From the IMG/VR virus record IMGVR_UViG_3300009788_000035, positions 1-48,461 of that record: a stretch of 48,461 nt of DNA; one strand, given 5' to 3'. Position numbers and translations under genes: made by a program. Position 1 is the first letter of the stretch. Each line of letters starts with the position of its first letter. The DNA comes from a virus. Shown here piece after piece: positions 4,966-13,344 of this stretch. Below the pieces are notes generated by a model. It was given only the letters and a program-made list of their open reading frames with translations. It was not told where the DNA came from and searched no databases.

Positions 4966-6348
4966 ATGTTTAATTTGTTAAGTAGGTATATAAGAGATTT
5001 AGGGTACTCTGAGAAGAGGTCTATCCAAGATAATGTTATAGCATTCCTTAAAGATTTTACAGGTAAGGTTAGAGGTAGTATTAATGATCTATCCTCCAGA
5101 TTCCTCAGTATAGAAGGATTTAGAGGGTCATTGAATGATAGTTTTAGGAGCTGGTTAATATCTAAGGGGTTAGCAGGAAAGGCTATTAATGACTTAGCTA
5201 ATGAGCTAGAGGTTGTATTCCCTTCTGATAATTTACTCCTGAATATGCCTCTCAGGTCTAATGTTGATATAGTTAAGGGTTCAGGTTCAAGTACTTTTAA
5301 CAGACCTTCATCAGTAGCTACATACATAGACTCTGTATCAGGGTTTGTTACACCTTCTGCTATCAATGAGCCTAGGTTTGAGAGTAATGGTCTCCTAATG
5401 GAAGTAGGTTCAACTAACCTAGTACTTCAGAGTGAAGATATGAGTACTGCTGATTGGGCAATAGTAGGTACCCTAACTAAGACCCCTGTTAGTGCAATAC
5501 CTACCCCTGATGGCCTTACAGGGGCTACTACAGAGATAGAGTTCCCTGATGCCTTTGCTAGTCTTAGGCAGACTTTTGCAGGTACCAATGGAGCTAATAA
5601 GACTTTTAGTCTTTGGGTATACGTAGAGGATTTAGGCTCAGGAGGGACTACCCTTAAGTGTCAATATGCAGCAGGGTTAGGGGGTAATGTATTCTTAGAT
5701 ACTCTTCCATTAAAGACTTTTGTTAGGGTATCTTTTCCATCTCTACCAAAGGGGGGAGGAAGTGATCATATAAATCTAGCTGTTGGGTTCCCTAATGACT
5801 TAAAACTTAGAATATGGGGTGCTCAGTTTGAGGAGTTAGGTGTAGCTAGTAGCTATATTCCTACCACTACTACTCAGGTAAGTAGGGACTCTGATTCATT
5901 AGCAATCTCTCCTTCAGGGAATATCCCTAGTCCTTCTGCTGATTACAGTATATCAGCTACTTATGATATACTAGGGGATATGTTAGCAGGTGACCAGTAC
6001 CTCTACTCAATAGAAGTTATTGGTGACCCTATGGGGACTATGAGAGATTTTACGGCTGTTACTACAGATACTAAGCCTAGAGTCCAACATGCAGACCTTA
6101 TTACATCTCCTAATCTCTTAGCAGATAATACACCTTTGAGTGTGGCGGTTACTAGAGAGGGTGGGACACTTAAGTTGTATGAAGATGGTGTTAATGTAGT
6201 AACAGGAACTGCTGATACGGTATTTGGGACTACCCTCAATATTAGAATAGGTTCAGAGACTAGTAATGCAAATACCCTAAATGGGCATATAAAAGATTTT
6301 AGAATCTATGACAAAGCTTTAACCTTAGATGAAGTTAAATCATTATAA
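4966..6348 (+). CDS. LamG-type tail or receptor-binding protein
   Basis: 460 residues. The N-terminal 85 residues are helical and charged. The middle (about 85-300) has the pattern of phage carbohydrate-binding-like modules, with GSTNLVLQSEDMSTADW and later LRIWGAQFEELGVASSYIPT, a hallmark of many phage fibre-associated proteins. The C-terminal 150 residues are a concanavalin/LamG-like fold ending NGHIKDFRIYDKALTLDEVK. Such proteins usually decorate tails or capsids and bind surface sugars. AGGAGTTCT precedes the start. Separation from the other tail genes by small genes suggests an exchangeable adsorption module. Confidence 0.75.
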   Translation: MFNLLSRYIRDLGYSEKRSIQDNVIAFLKDFTGKVRGSINDLSSRFLSIEGFRGSLNDSFRSWLISKGLAGKAINDLANELEVVFPSDNLLLNMPLRSNVDIVKGSGSSTFNRPSSVATYIDSVSGFVTPSAINEPRFESNGLLMEVGSTNLVLQSEDMSTADWAIVGTLTKTPVSAIPTPDGLTGATTEIEFPDAFASLRQTFAGTNGANKTFSLWVYVEDLGSGGTTLKCQYAAGLGGNVFLDTLPLKTFVRVSFPSLPKGGGSDHINLAVGFPNDLKLRIWGAQFEELGVASSYIPTTTTQVSRDSDSLAISPSGNIPSPSADYSISATYDILGDMLAGDQYLYSIEVIGDPMGTMRDFTAVTTDTKPRVQHADLITSPNLLADNTPLSVAVTREGGTLKLYEDGVNVVTGTADTVFGTTLNIRIGSETSNANTLNGHIKDFRIYDKALTLDEVKSL

Positions 6349-6409
6349 CACGGGTAATGTGGGGCAGTAGAATGATTAAAAACAATAATAACGCGATGCA
6401 CTTCTACTA

Positions 6410-6485
6410 CTACTGGCTATCTTGACTATCCTCTTTGGGGTTATCAATCCTGGATATAGTTAAAAGGCCGTCTCCCAATCCCATC
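6410..6485 (+). pseudogene. Decayed copy of the spanin-like lipoprotein start
   Basis: The 198-base gap at 6349-6546 has no ORF but contains sequence matching the 5' part of the lipoprotein gene at 7088. The best stretch, 6434-6462, reads TTTGGGGT..TCAA.CCTGGAT.TAGTTAA, compared with 7130-7166. In one frame it encodes LSILDIVKRPSP, against CSTLDVVKKIIP in the intact gene, with the lipobox Cys replaced and an in-frame TGA upstream. It is a remnant left by a duplication flanking the gene at 6547-7074. Confidence 0.6.
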
Positions 6486-6546
6486 CCCCTCGTATGAGTT
6501 TTTTTTAAAATAGAGAATTAAACAACATAAAAAGGAAGTAACGTAA

Positions 6547-7074
6547 ATGGACACATGTATAGAAGTATCAGTAACACCAACAGTAGGCTCAACTGATCCA
6601 ATAACTGTAGTGGTAAAGCCGTGCGATCAGACAGTTACCACGGATACTGGCGAGGTACTAGCGTCTCCACCTACTGTTAACCCATATGAAACATTTGAAA
6701 TAATACCTCGTGCAGTGTATACAGCACTAGCAGGTTCTGTGTACTCCCCAGTATTTGATAGTACAGGATCGAGTATGTACATATATATTAAATCTTTTGT
6801 GAGTACTAATACAACCCTTAATAAACTGTTAATAAAGATTGAAGCTTATGATGCTGTAAATGATACCTACTTTACTGTACCTGGAAGTAGCAGCGACAGA
6901 GTTGTGACACTCCCAAGTAATAGAATTATCCTAGTGAACCCTCCTCCGACAATTACATTCGTAGACAGTATGGAGACAGTTCTCCCCTCTCAGTGGAGGT
7001 TTCGTTGTGACTTATGGGGACCAGCAGGGGCTACTACAGAGTTCTTTGTATCTGGATCATACGTAAAGACATAA
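6547..7074 (+). CDS. Unknown beta-rich protein
   Basis: 175 residues, not recognised. Thr/Val/Ser-rich with alternating hydrophobic residues, so probably an all-beta virion protein; proline-rich stretches at 55-60 and 130-135. It starts after GGAAGTAACGTAA, the same start cassette as left-arm genes, which is unusual in the right arm. It lies between a decayed and an intact copy of the lipoprotein start, suggesting it was inserted by recombination. A structural or receptor-related role is inference from composition and position. Confidence 0.6.
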   Translation: MDTCIEVSVTPTVGSTDPITVVVKPCDQTVTTDTGEVLASPPTVNPYETFEIIPRAVYTALAGSVYSPVFDSTGSSMYIYIKSFVSTNTTLNKLLIKIEAYDAVNDTYFTVPGSSSDRVVTLPSNRIILVNPPPTITFVDSMETVLPSQWRFRCDLWGPAGATTEFFVSGSYVKT

Positions 7075-7087
7075 TAATAATAATTAA

Positions 7088-7471
7088 ATGAAGATACTTC
7101 ATTTCCATATCGCTATAGTCTTAGTTACCATTTTGGGGTGCTCAACCCTGGATGTAGTTAAGAAGATTATCCCAGGGATGGGAGATGATGGAGGCATCAA
7201 GGTAGATGCCCAGATAGGAGATAAGAAGAATGATCTTGGTATAGGAGATAAGAAGGGAGCTGGTGATATTAAAGTAGGCAAAGGTAACGTAGCTGTTACT
7301 ACAGATAACTCTGATAAGTCTGCTAGTATTGAAGGTAATGTAAGGGAAGTTATAGTCAATAATGGCCCTAGCCTATGGTATCTTTTGTTATTGGTAATGG
7401 GATGGATACTACCAATGCCCAGTATAATGTGGAGACAACTAAAAGGGGTCTTTAAGAAAAATGGCAAGTGA
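7088..7471 (+). CDS. Lipoprotein with C-terminal membrane helix, candidate unimolecular spanin
   Basis: 127 residues. The N terminus is a lipoprotein signal (IAIVLVTILGCS, lipobox Cys18). A Gly/Lys/Asp-rich middle follows with IGDKK repeated near residues 42 and 51. A C-terminal hydrophobic helix (about 95-113, YLLLLVMGWILPMPSIMW) ends in a basic tail. A lipobox plus C-terminal membrane helix is the topology of unimolecular spanins (phage T1 gp11 type), which link inner and outer membranes and disrupt the outer one at lysis. No clear ribosome-binding site is visible upstream (ATAATAATTAA). Another lipoprotein role is possible. Confidence 0.5.
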   Translation: MKILHFHIAIVLVTILGCSTLDVVKKIIPGMGDDGGIKVDAQIGDKKNDLGIGDKKGAGDIKVGKGNVAVTTDNSDKSASIEGNVREVIVNNGPSLWYLLLLVMGWILPMPSIMWRQLKGVFKKNGK

Positions 7472-8024
7472 TTATAACCCAACTAATGTAACCCAAGGCT
7501 TTGGTGCTGAGGTTATCATTAATCAGAATTTTAATGAGATAAAGACAGCATTAGATAAGATGCTGTCTAGGTTACAGAATAATGATAATGCATTAGGACA
7601 AGATTTAGATATGGGGACTTTCAATATTATCAATCTCCCCAAAGCTGTATCTCCTACTAATCCTATTAGACTGCAAGAAGCTAACTCCTTAGCCATACCT
7701 GATGTAGTGACTTCTTTAGCTTTCTCATCTACTATTCTCATATCTACAGGTACGACTACAATAGCAGATATTACCTTAGAGGGTAATGCTATAATCAATT
7801 TTTTAGATACTCCTAATGATGGAGCTAGCCTCCTAATTCGTTTACGTCAGGATGCTATAGGTAGTCGATTAGTTACATGGGATGTAGCTCGGTCTAGGTT
7901 CAGTGTGGAACTCCCTGCCCCCGTTTTAACTACAGACCCGTCTAGATTAGATTATGTACTCTTTAGGTATAACGCTGCTGATGATAAATTTGATCTATTA
8001 GCACTTAATAGAAACTTTATATAA
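7461..8024 (+). CDS. Virion-associated protein, fibre-like
   Basis: 187 residues. The N terminus MASDYNPTNVTQGFGAEVIINQNFNEIKTALD resembles the start of many phage fibre-type proteins (QGFG...NENF..I..A), followed by GTFNIINLPKAVSPTNPIRLQ, a common fibre or neck-like segment. The remainder is beta-rich. The ATG lies within the last codons of the lipoprotein gene (11-base overlap). Likely a tail-fibre or adsorption-apparatus part; the family is recognised only by pattern. Confidence 0.55.
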   Translation: MASDYNPTNVTQGFGAEVIINQNFNEIKTALDKMLSRLQNNDNALGQDLDMGTFNIINLPKAVSPTNPIRLQEANSLAIPDVVTSLAFSSTILISTGTTTIADITLEGNAIINFLDTPNDGASLLIRLRQDAIGSRLVTWDVARSRFSVELPAPVLTTDPSRLDYVLFRYNAADDKFDLLALNRNFI

Positions 8025-8037
8025 GGAATAGCTAATA

Positions 8038-8520
8038 ATGGCAGCCGGTGATATAACTTTTTATAACAAATACTTACAAGCAACCTTAGACATCTCTACA
8101 TTCAGTGGTATGCCTGTTGATTTCGATAACGATACTTTGAAGTTAATAATCTTAGATGTTTCACATGTGGTAGATACTGGGGATACAAGTGCAGATGAGC
8201 ACTTGGATGATATTAGTGCAGATGAGGTGGCTACTGGTACTGCATACACAGGGCCAATAACGTTAACTTCTGTAGCTGTATCGGCTCCAGTATCTGGAGT
8301 TGTAGCAGTTAGTGCTGCCAATATCATTATCAATGCCGACTTACCGACGGGGTTTGAGAATGGCCGATTTGGAGTTATTTATAAGGATACTGGGACTCCT
8401 GCTACGTCTCCTTTGATATGTAATATTGATTTGGGAGCAACTATATCCATCCAATCTAACTCTATAGAATTTAATTGGGGTCCGGGTACGGGTCAGATAT
8501 TCACGGTGGCTCAAGTATAA
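8038..8520 (+). CDS. Conserved phage structural protein
   Basis: 160 residues. The pattern FYNKYLQATLD....FDNDTLKLIILD.......DE...D.SADEVATGTAYTG....NADLPTGFENGRFGVIYKDT..P...PLICNIDLG matches a family common in marine phages, usually found among neck, tail or decoration genes. It ends with the stop overlapping the next start (TAATG). AAGGAATAGCTAATA precedes the ATG. Probably a virion protein of beta structure; exact location in the particle unknown. Confidence 0.6.
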   Translation: MAAGDITFYNKYLQATLDISTFSGMPVDFDNDTLKLIILDVSHVVDTGDTSADEHLDDISADEVATGTAYTGPITLTSVAVSAPVSGVVAVSAANIIINADLPTGFENGRFGVIYKDTGTPATSPLICNIDLGATISIQSNSIEFNWGPGTGQIFTVAQV

Positions 8521-9569
8521 TGGCACTTCTCTTCATGGATGGGTGTGACCATTACGGTGTTAAAGCTGATATAGAAGATAAGTATGATACTGTGGAGGGC
8601 ACTACTGAGATAGCACCCTTTAATACTGGTGGTAAGTTTGGTGGAGGGTATATTGGTATATCCACAGATGATATCTCGATAAGGAAGAGTGTAACACCTT
8701 CCGTTACGATGTTTGTCCAAGGGTATTTTTTCTTTAGTGAATCAGATGCATTTGGTACTGATAATCTAATAGTAGCCTTTGATGAGTTTTCTGGAGCGCA
8801 ATGGGGTTTGGTAACCCTAAGTGACGGCCGTGTTGCTGCGCTTAAAGGAGGAGGAGGGGGTACTCAAGGAGTTTCTACGGAAGTACTGGAAAAAGGTAAA
8901 TGGTTATTTTTTGAATTAAAATATGTTATAAACGATCTTATAGGAGAGGTATTTTTTTCAGTAGATGGGGTTACTTTCCTTGATCTTACTGACGCGGATA
9001 TTAAAGGTACCTCTAGCCAAAATTCAGGGGAAGTTGGTTTCTATTGCCCATCGAGTGCCCTAGGGGTGGACTGTAGATGGGATGATATAGTTATAATGAA
9101 CGACTCAGGACCAGCAAATAACGGTTTACTGGGTGCTCACAGAATACAAACATTATACCCAGATGGGGATGGTGTAACTACTGACTTCACACCCACGGGA
9201 GCAGGTACTACCAATGCTGACAGGGTAGATGACGGTGATACTGGTCCTGACGGAGATACTACTTATGTTGAATCGGCTACTATAGGGCATAAGGACTTAT
9301 ACACATTAGATGATTTAGACTCAGCTAATTTCAGGGAGGGTGTTGCTGTTCAAGTAGGGACTGTAGTCCGTAAAGATATTGCGGGGGCAAGGACTTCAAG
9401 GAATCTATTACGAACAGGAGGGACTAATTTTGATGGGACAATATTCTCTCCTTTAGAGAATGAGTATACTCTAGAGTTGGATTTGTACGTTGAGAATCCA
9501 GATACCCTTAGTACATGGGAGATTCAAGATATAAACTCTTTAGAAGTTGGTCAAGAGGTTGTAACATAG
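8520..9569 (+). CDS. Tail protein paralogue 1
   Basis: 349 residues from the ATG that overlaps the previous stop (TAATG). It begins MALLFMDGCDHYGVKADIE and is closely similar over its length to the next gene (MSLLFADGCDHYGVKSDIE). Residues about 15-200 look like a LamG/concanavalin-like sandwich, ending CRWDDIVIMND. The second part has HRIQTLYPDGDG and DDGDTGPDGDTTYVE, shared with both paralogues. The C terminus (GQEVVT) is shorter than in paralogue 2. Just downstream lies out-of-frame remnant sequence of the missing end, so this copy is truncated but may still fold. Confidence 0.75.
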   Translation: MALLFMDGCDHYGVKADIEDKYDTVEGTTEIAPFNTGGKFGGGYIGISTDDISIRKSVTPSVTMFVQGYFFFSESDAFGTDNLIVAFDEFSGAQWGLVTLSDGRVAALKGGGGGTQGVSTEVLEKGKWLFFELKYVINDLIGEVFFSVDGVTFLDLTDADIKGTSSQNSGEVGFYCPSSALGVDCRWDDIVIMNDSGPANNGLLGAHRIQTLYPDGDGVTTDFTPTGAGTTNADRVDDGDTGPDGDTTYVESATIGHKDLYTLDDLDSANFREGVAVQVGTVVRKDIAGARTSRNLLRTGGTNFDGTIFSPLENEYTLELDLYVENPDTLSTWEIQDINSLEVGQEVVT

Positions 9570-9582
9570 AATAGTGATAGGC

Positions 9583-9618
9583 TCTAAGCATACTCAAACT
9601 AACATAGAGGTATTCTAA
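9583..9618 (+). pseudogene. Out-of-frame remnant of a tail-protein C terminus
   Basis: After the stop of tail paralogue 1, frame +1 reads SKHTQTNIEVF and then a stop at 9616-9618. This matches SRHTQTNVEVL in paralogue 2 (around 10750-10783), at nearly identical nucleotides. It is the leftover of a longer C terminus cut off from gene 1 by a deletion or frameshift. Confidence 0.7.
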
Positions 9619-9620
9619 CC

Positions 9621-10967
9621 ATGTCACTTCTATTTGCGGACGGATGTGACCATTATGGTGTTAAATCTGATATAGAGGGAAAGTATGACGTTGTAGATGG
9701 GTCTACTCAGATAGCCCCAGTCAACACTGGCGGTAAGTTCGGTGGTGGGTATATAGGCATATCAGCGGATGATACTGCCATAAGGAAGAACATCACCGCT
9801 GCTACTACTTCATTTTTTCAAGGTTACTTCTTCTTTGGTGGAGCTGATACCTTTGGTACTGACCTCTTAATAGTCACATACGACTCTTCTATTGGAGCAC
9901 AGTGCTGGTTACGTGTTGTTGACTCTGGCGGAACGATTGAAGTAAGAACAACCGCAGGTGTTATTGGGACTTCTACAGAAACCTTGACAAAAGGTCAATG
10001 GTTATTTTTTCAGTTGAAGATGGTTATAAGTAATACTGTAGGAGAAGTTAATTTTACAGTAGATGGTGTTAATTTTCTAAATCTTACTAATGTAGATACA
10101 CAGTCTACTGGTAACGCAAATGTAGGTAGATACGCTTTCTATTGCCCAGGGACATCAAGTATAGATTGTCGATGGGATGACATAGTCTTAATGGATGATG
10201 CAGAAACAGAGAATAATGCATTATTTGATGCCCATAGAATACAAACACTATACCCTGATGCGGATGGATTACAAAATGATTTTACCGCTGTAGGAGCTGG
10301 TACTACTAATGCTGATAGAGTAGATGATGGAGATACTGGACCAGACGGAGATACTACTTATGTTGAGACTTCTACCCTTGATGATAAGGACTTGTGGGAG
10401 TTTGATAATTTAGACTCTTCTGATGTAGGGGCGATAAAGTCCCTACAACTAGTAAATTATATTCGTAAAGATGGTGCGGGGGTAGTAACTGCTAGGAATA
10501 TAATAAGACAAAGCCCTTCACCGACAATTTTTGAAGCGGATGACTTTGTTCCTTCTTCCTCTTATACCGCAAAGGTCAATCCCACCCCATTGAGTACCGC
10601 TACTCTCCTACCGTGGACTATCTCTGAGGTGAATAATGATGTAGAGTTTGGTGTAATGCTGGCAGTGGATGACGCCCCGACTACTATTAGGGCTACTCAA
10701 GGTAGTATGGAAGTGGTTTATATAATAGCTCCTCCATCTACCGCAGTATCTAGGCATACCCAAACTAATGTAGAGGTATTGCATGTACTCATTCCCACAG
10801 TCAATACTGTCCCACCTCAAGTTACATATACTACACTTAATGTAGATTTATTGATAGCGGGTCCACAAATAATGACTACCCCACAGCAGTTTATATACAA
10901 TGGAGTGGGAGCGGATATCCAAGTAAAACAAATATTTTTACCTACATCTTTTTTTATGGGTTTTTAA
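9621..10967 (+). CDS. Tail protein paralogue 2, long form
   Basis: 448 residues. The first 290 are paralogous to the upstream gene (DGCDHYGVK, GGKFGGGYIGIS, CRWDDIVLMDD, AHRIQTLYPDADG, DDGDTGPDGDTTYVE). The C-terminal 110 residues hold successive variants of a short motif: RATQGSMEVV, RHTQTNVEVL, VTYTTLNVDLL, and FIYNGVGADIQV. Similar repeats end tail tube protein B (RITQNCIEVL, RVTQNSIEVL). Probably a tail appendage protein in which the repeats mediate packing against another tail protein. No start problem: ATG at 9621, although its ribosome-binding site is weak. Confidence 0.75.
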   Translation: MSLLFADGCDHYGVKSDIEGKYDVVDGSTQIAPVNTGGKFGGGYIGISADDTAIRKNITAATTSFFQGYFFFGGADTFGTDLLIVTYDSSIGAQCWLRVVDSGGTIEVRTTAGVIGTSTETLTKGQWLFFQLKMVISNTVGEVNFTVDGVNFLNLTNVDTQSTGNANVGRYAFYCPGTSSIDCRWDDIVLMDDAETENNALFDAHRIQTLYPDADGLQNDFTAVGAGTTNADRVDDGDTGPDGDTTYVETSTLDDKDLWEFDNLDSSDVGAIKSLQLVNYIRKDGAGVVTARNIIRQSPSPTIFEADDFVPSSSYTAKVNPTPLSTATLLPWTISEVNNDVEFGVMLAVDDAPTTIRATQGSMEVVYIIAPPSTAVSRHTQTNVEVLHVLIPTVNTVPPQVTYTTLNVDLLIAGPQIMTTPQQFIYNGVGADIQVKQIFLPTSFFMGF

Positions 10968-10983
10968 CTTTAAGGGAGTTAAA
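10963..10983 (+). promoter_or_regulatory. Hairpin overlapping a ribosome-binding site
   Basis: TTTAACT (10963-10969) pairs with AGTTAAA (10977-10983) around the 7-base loop TTAAGGG. The ribosome-binding site AAGGGAG of the next gene (ATG at 10987) lies partly in loop and partly in stem. This could lower translation of that gene. Confidence 0.4.
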
Positions 10984-10986
10984 TTT

Positions 10987-11559
10987 ATGTTCCTAATAGA
11001 CTACAAGAAGTACTTAGGATTATCTGATATTAACTCAGATTTATCTAAGATGAAAGATGAGCTAATGAGATTTAGAACAGAGTCTCTATTTTTTGAAACT
11101 TGCAATGTTAGAAGCAAAGAGAAGTTCCCTCCTATGTATTGTCTTAGGGCTTTTGAAAAGAACGACTTACCCTCTGCATACCTAATCTATATGTTCAGTG
11201 TAGATGAGAATGAAGCAGCTTTGAAGATTGTAGGGTGTTTAGCACACTGGCGTAGGTTATGCTCTCTAAACTGGTTTATTAATGGTAGGACAGAAAGAGG
11301 TTTTGAAGGGATAGCCCAGTGGAGATTAGATATGGCTGCTAGGGATGCCACACAAGCTAAGAAGGTTTTAATGCAGACTTGTAGTGAGGGGAATGTTACA
11401 TCAGCTAAGGCGTTAGATTCCAAGGCTAAGGAAGACGCTAAGTCTGCACACAGTCGTAGCACTATTGTACGAAGAAACAAAGGAGCATCTTATGTTAAAC
11501 CTAAAAAGGAAGAAAGTGTAGTAATAGACTTTTTACAATCTTATAAAAAAGGAGAGTGA
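10987..11559 (+). CDS. Probable small terminase subunit
   Basis: 190 residues. Predicted mostly helical, with conserved-looking tryptophans (AHWRRLCSLNWFINGR, IAQWRLDMAARDATQAKKVLM) and a basic C-terminal tail (KAKEDAKSAHSRSTIVRRNKG). Length and position two genes before the large terminase match the T7 layout (gp18 before gp19). The small subunit recognises phage DNA and regulates packaging. I recognise the protein type from related marine podoviruses only loosely, so the name is by context. Confidence 0.5.
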   Translation: MFLIDYKKYLGLSDINSDLSKMKDELMRFRTESLFFETCNVRSKEKFPPMYCLRAFEKNDLPSAYLIYMFSVDENEAALKIVGCLAHWRRLCSLNWFINGRTERGFEGIAQWRLDMAARDATQAKKVLMQTCSEGNVTSAKALDSKAKEDAKSAHSRSTIVRRNKGASYVKPKKEESVVIDFLQSYKKGE

Positions 11560-11563
11560 TTAG

Positions 11564-11785
11564 ATGGAGAGTTACATGTTCGAGAAGATTGGTGTCATTG
11601 TTTTAATAGCTATATTTGGATGGTTCTACTCTAGACAATCCCATATGGAACTTGAGATGGATTTTAAGGTAAACAAGGATGACTTTGTAGAAGTAAAAGA
11701 AGATATGAAGAATATGTTAAAGCAAGTGACTGAATTGAGGATAGACTTAGGAAGATGGCAGGAAAAAGTAGAAAGGATCAGCTAA
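11564..11785 (+). CDS. Small membrane-anchored coiled-coil protein, holin or inner spanin candidate
   Basis: 73 residues. One hydrophobic helix (about residues 8-21, IGVIVLIAIFGWFY) is followed by a charged coiled coil (DFVEVKEDMKNMLKQVTELRIDLGRWQEKVERI). T7 places its inner-membrane spanin (gp18.5) and holin (gp17.5) near the terminase genes, and a single N-terminal helix plus coiled coil matches the inner-spanin topology, though it is shorter than usual. Its end overlaps the large terminase start by 31 bases. A holin is an equal alternative. Confidence 0.4.
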   Translation: MESYMFEKIGVIVLIAIFGWFYSRQSHMELEMDFKVNKDDFVEVKEDMKNMLKQVTELRIDLGRWQEKVERIS

Positions 11786-13344
11786 GAGAGTTACTAGAAG
11801 TTGATTTAGTAGCTTTTGCTAAGTATATCAATCCTCAATATTGTTATGGGGATATACACGAGCAGGTATTCTCTTGGTTGAGTGATCCTAAAGGTGGAGA
11901 CCATCAGTTGCTCTTAATGCCTAGAGCACACTTAAAGTCTCACTGTATTGCGGTATGGTGTGTTTGGCAGATTACTATTGATCCAAGCAGCACTATTGTA
12001 TACCTATCTGCTGGTGAAGACTTAGCTACTATCCAGGTAGCCTCTATGAAAGGGATGTTTACCAGCGATAGATACAGAACCTTATGGCCAGATATGTTTC
12101 ATAAGGAAGAAGGAAAGAGGAACAAGTGGGCTGCTTGGGGGTTCAATGTAGATCACCCTAAGCGTAGAGAGCTTAATATCCGAGATATGACCATGATGGT
12201 CAAGACTATTAAAGGTAATGCTACAGGGCTACATTGCTCTCATCTAGTGTATGATGATGTTGTAGTCCCTAATAATGCATATACAGAGATAGGTCGTAAA
12301 GAAGTTAAAGCGTGTATCTCCCAATTTGCTTCTATTAGAAATCCTGGGGCTTTTACTAAAGCTGTAGGTACTAGATATCATCCTAAAGATATATACCAAG
12401 ACTTCAGAAATGCTGTAGTAAAGATTTGGAATAAAGATTTCTACTCCTCTGGTAAAGGGGATTTTGATGGGGAGAAGGCTTTATGGGATATTAAGGAGTA
12501 TGTTGTAGAAACAGCTAAAGATATGTCCGGTGATTACTTATGGCCTAGAACTATTAATCCTTACGATAATAGACCTTATGGTTTCGATGCTCAGATACTA
12601 GCAACCATTCAGTCTCAGTATTTTGCATTAGGGGAGAATTCCCAATTCTATGCTCAGTACTATAATGACCCAAATGATGCATCTAGTAACCGTGTAAATA
12701 GAGACCTCTTCCAATTTTATAATCCTGATAATGTACGGTTTGATGATGGACATTTCTATATTAAGGGAAGGCGTTTAAATATCTCTGCTGCTATGGATGT
12801 AGCGTGGACAGTTAACAAAGGTTCGGACTACACTGCAATAGCTGTCACAGGTATAGATTGTGAGAATAACATCTATGTCCTAGCTTTAGATAGGTTTAAG
12901 ACTCAAGACTACGATGTATACTACGAGCACATTGTGGGCCTACATGTCCAGTGGGGCTTTAGAAAGTTAAGAATTGAGAGTAATGCTGGTGGGCATCTAG
13001 TTGCTAGAGAGATGAAGAGGCTACTCAGAGTTAATGGAGCTAATCTTATTGTAGAGGGTAAAGCTTCTACAGTACACGAAGGTAAGAAGGAAGAGAAGCA
13101 TAGAGCTGTCCTGATACCCCGTATAAAGAATGGTAGCATATACTTCTATAAAGGCGGGCTGACTCCCGTAGCTATAGAAGAGATAGTACTAGAGAGACCT
13201 CCTTACGATGATCTTAAGGATGTTCTTACAACAGCTATATCAATAGCTAATCCCCCATCACGACCGACTACGGGGATAAATAATGGCAAGAATATAAAAC
13301 TTAGGTCTCGATCTAGGTTTGGTGGAATTAGGAGAGCTGCATAA
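11755..13344 (+). CDS. terL: Large terminase subunit
   Basis: 529 residues, the ATP-driven DNA packaging motor with a nuclease domain, T7 gp19 type. The ATPase domain shows LLLMPRAHLKS (Walker A-like, about residues 51-61), STIVYLSAGEDLA, and a Walker B-like HLVYDDVVV near 165. The RNase H-like nuclease domain shows AAMDVAWTVNKGSDYTAIAV (about 344-363) and further acidic residues (RIESNAGG, YDDLKDVL). The protein starts inside the upstream gene and its stop overlaps the portal start (TAATG), so the packaging genes are translationally coupled. Confidence 0.95.
   Translation: MAGKSRKDQLRELLEVDLVAFAKYINPQYCYGDIHEQVFSWLSDPKGGDHQLLLMPRAHLKSHCIAVWCVWQITIDPSSTIVYLSAGEDLATIQVASMKGMFTSDRYRTLWPDMFHKEEGKRNKWAAWGFNVDHPKRRELNIRDMTMMVKTIKGNATGLHCSHLVYDDVVVPNNAYTEIGRKEVKACISQFASIRNPGAFTKAVGTRYHPKDIYQDFRNAVVKIWNKDFYSSGKGDFDGEKALWDIKEYVVETAKDMSGDYLWPRTINPYDNRPYGFDAQILATIQSQYFALGENSQFYAQYYNDPNDASSNRVNRDLFQFYNPDNVRFDDGHFYIKGRRLNISAAMDVAWTVNKGSDYTAIAVTGIDCENNIYVLALDRFKTQDYDVYYEHIVGLHVQWGFRKLRIESNAGGHLVAREMKRLLRVNGANLIVEGKASTVHEGKKEEKHRAVLIPRIKNGSIYFYKGGLTPVAIEEIVLERPPYDDLKDVLTTAISIANPPSRPTTGINNGKNIKLRSRSRFGGIRRAA

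Noticed and set aside
6485-6520. Intrinsic terminator before the gene at 6547
   Set aside because: There is a T-run (TTTTTTTTAAAA) but no stem directly before it.
9983-10012. TTGACA inside tail paralogue 2 as a promoter
   Set aside because: No -10 element at suitable spacing.
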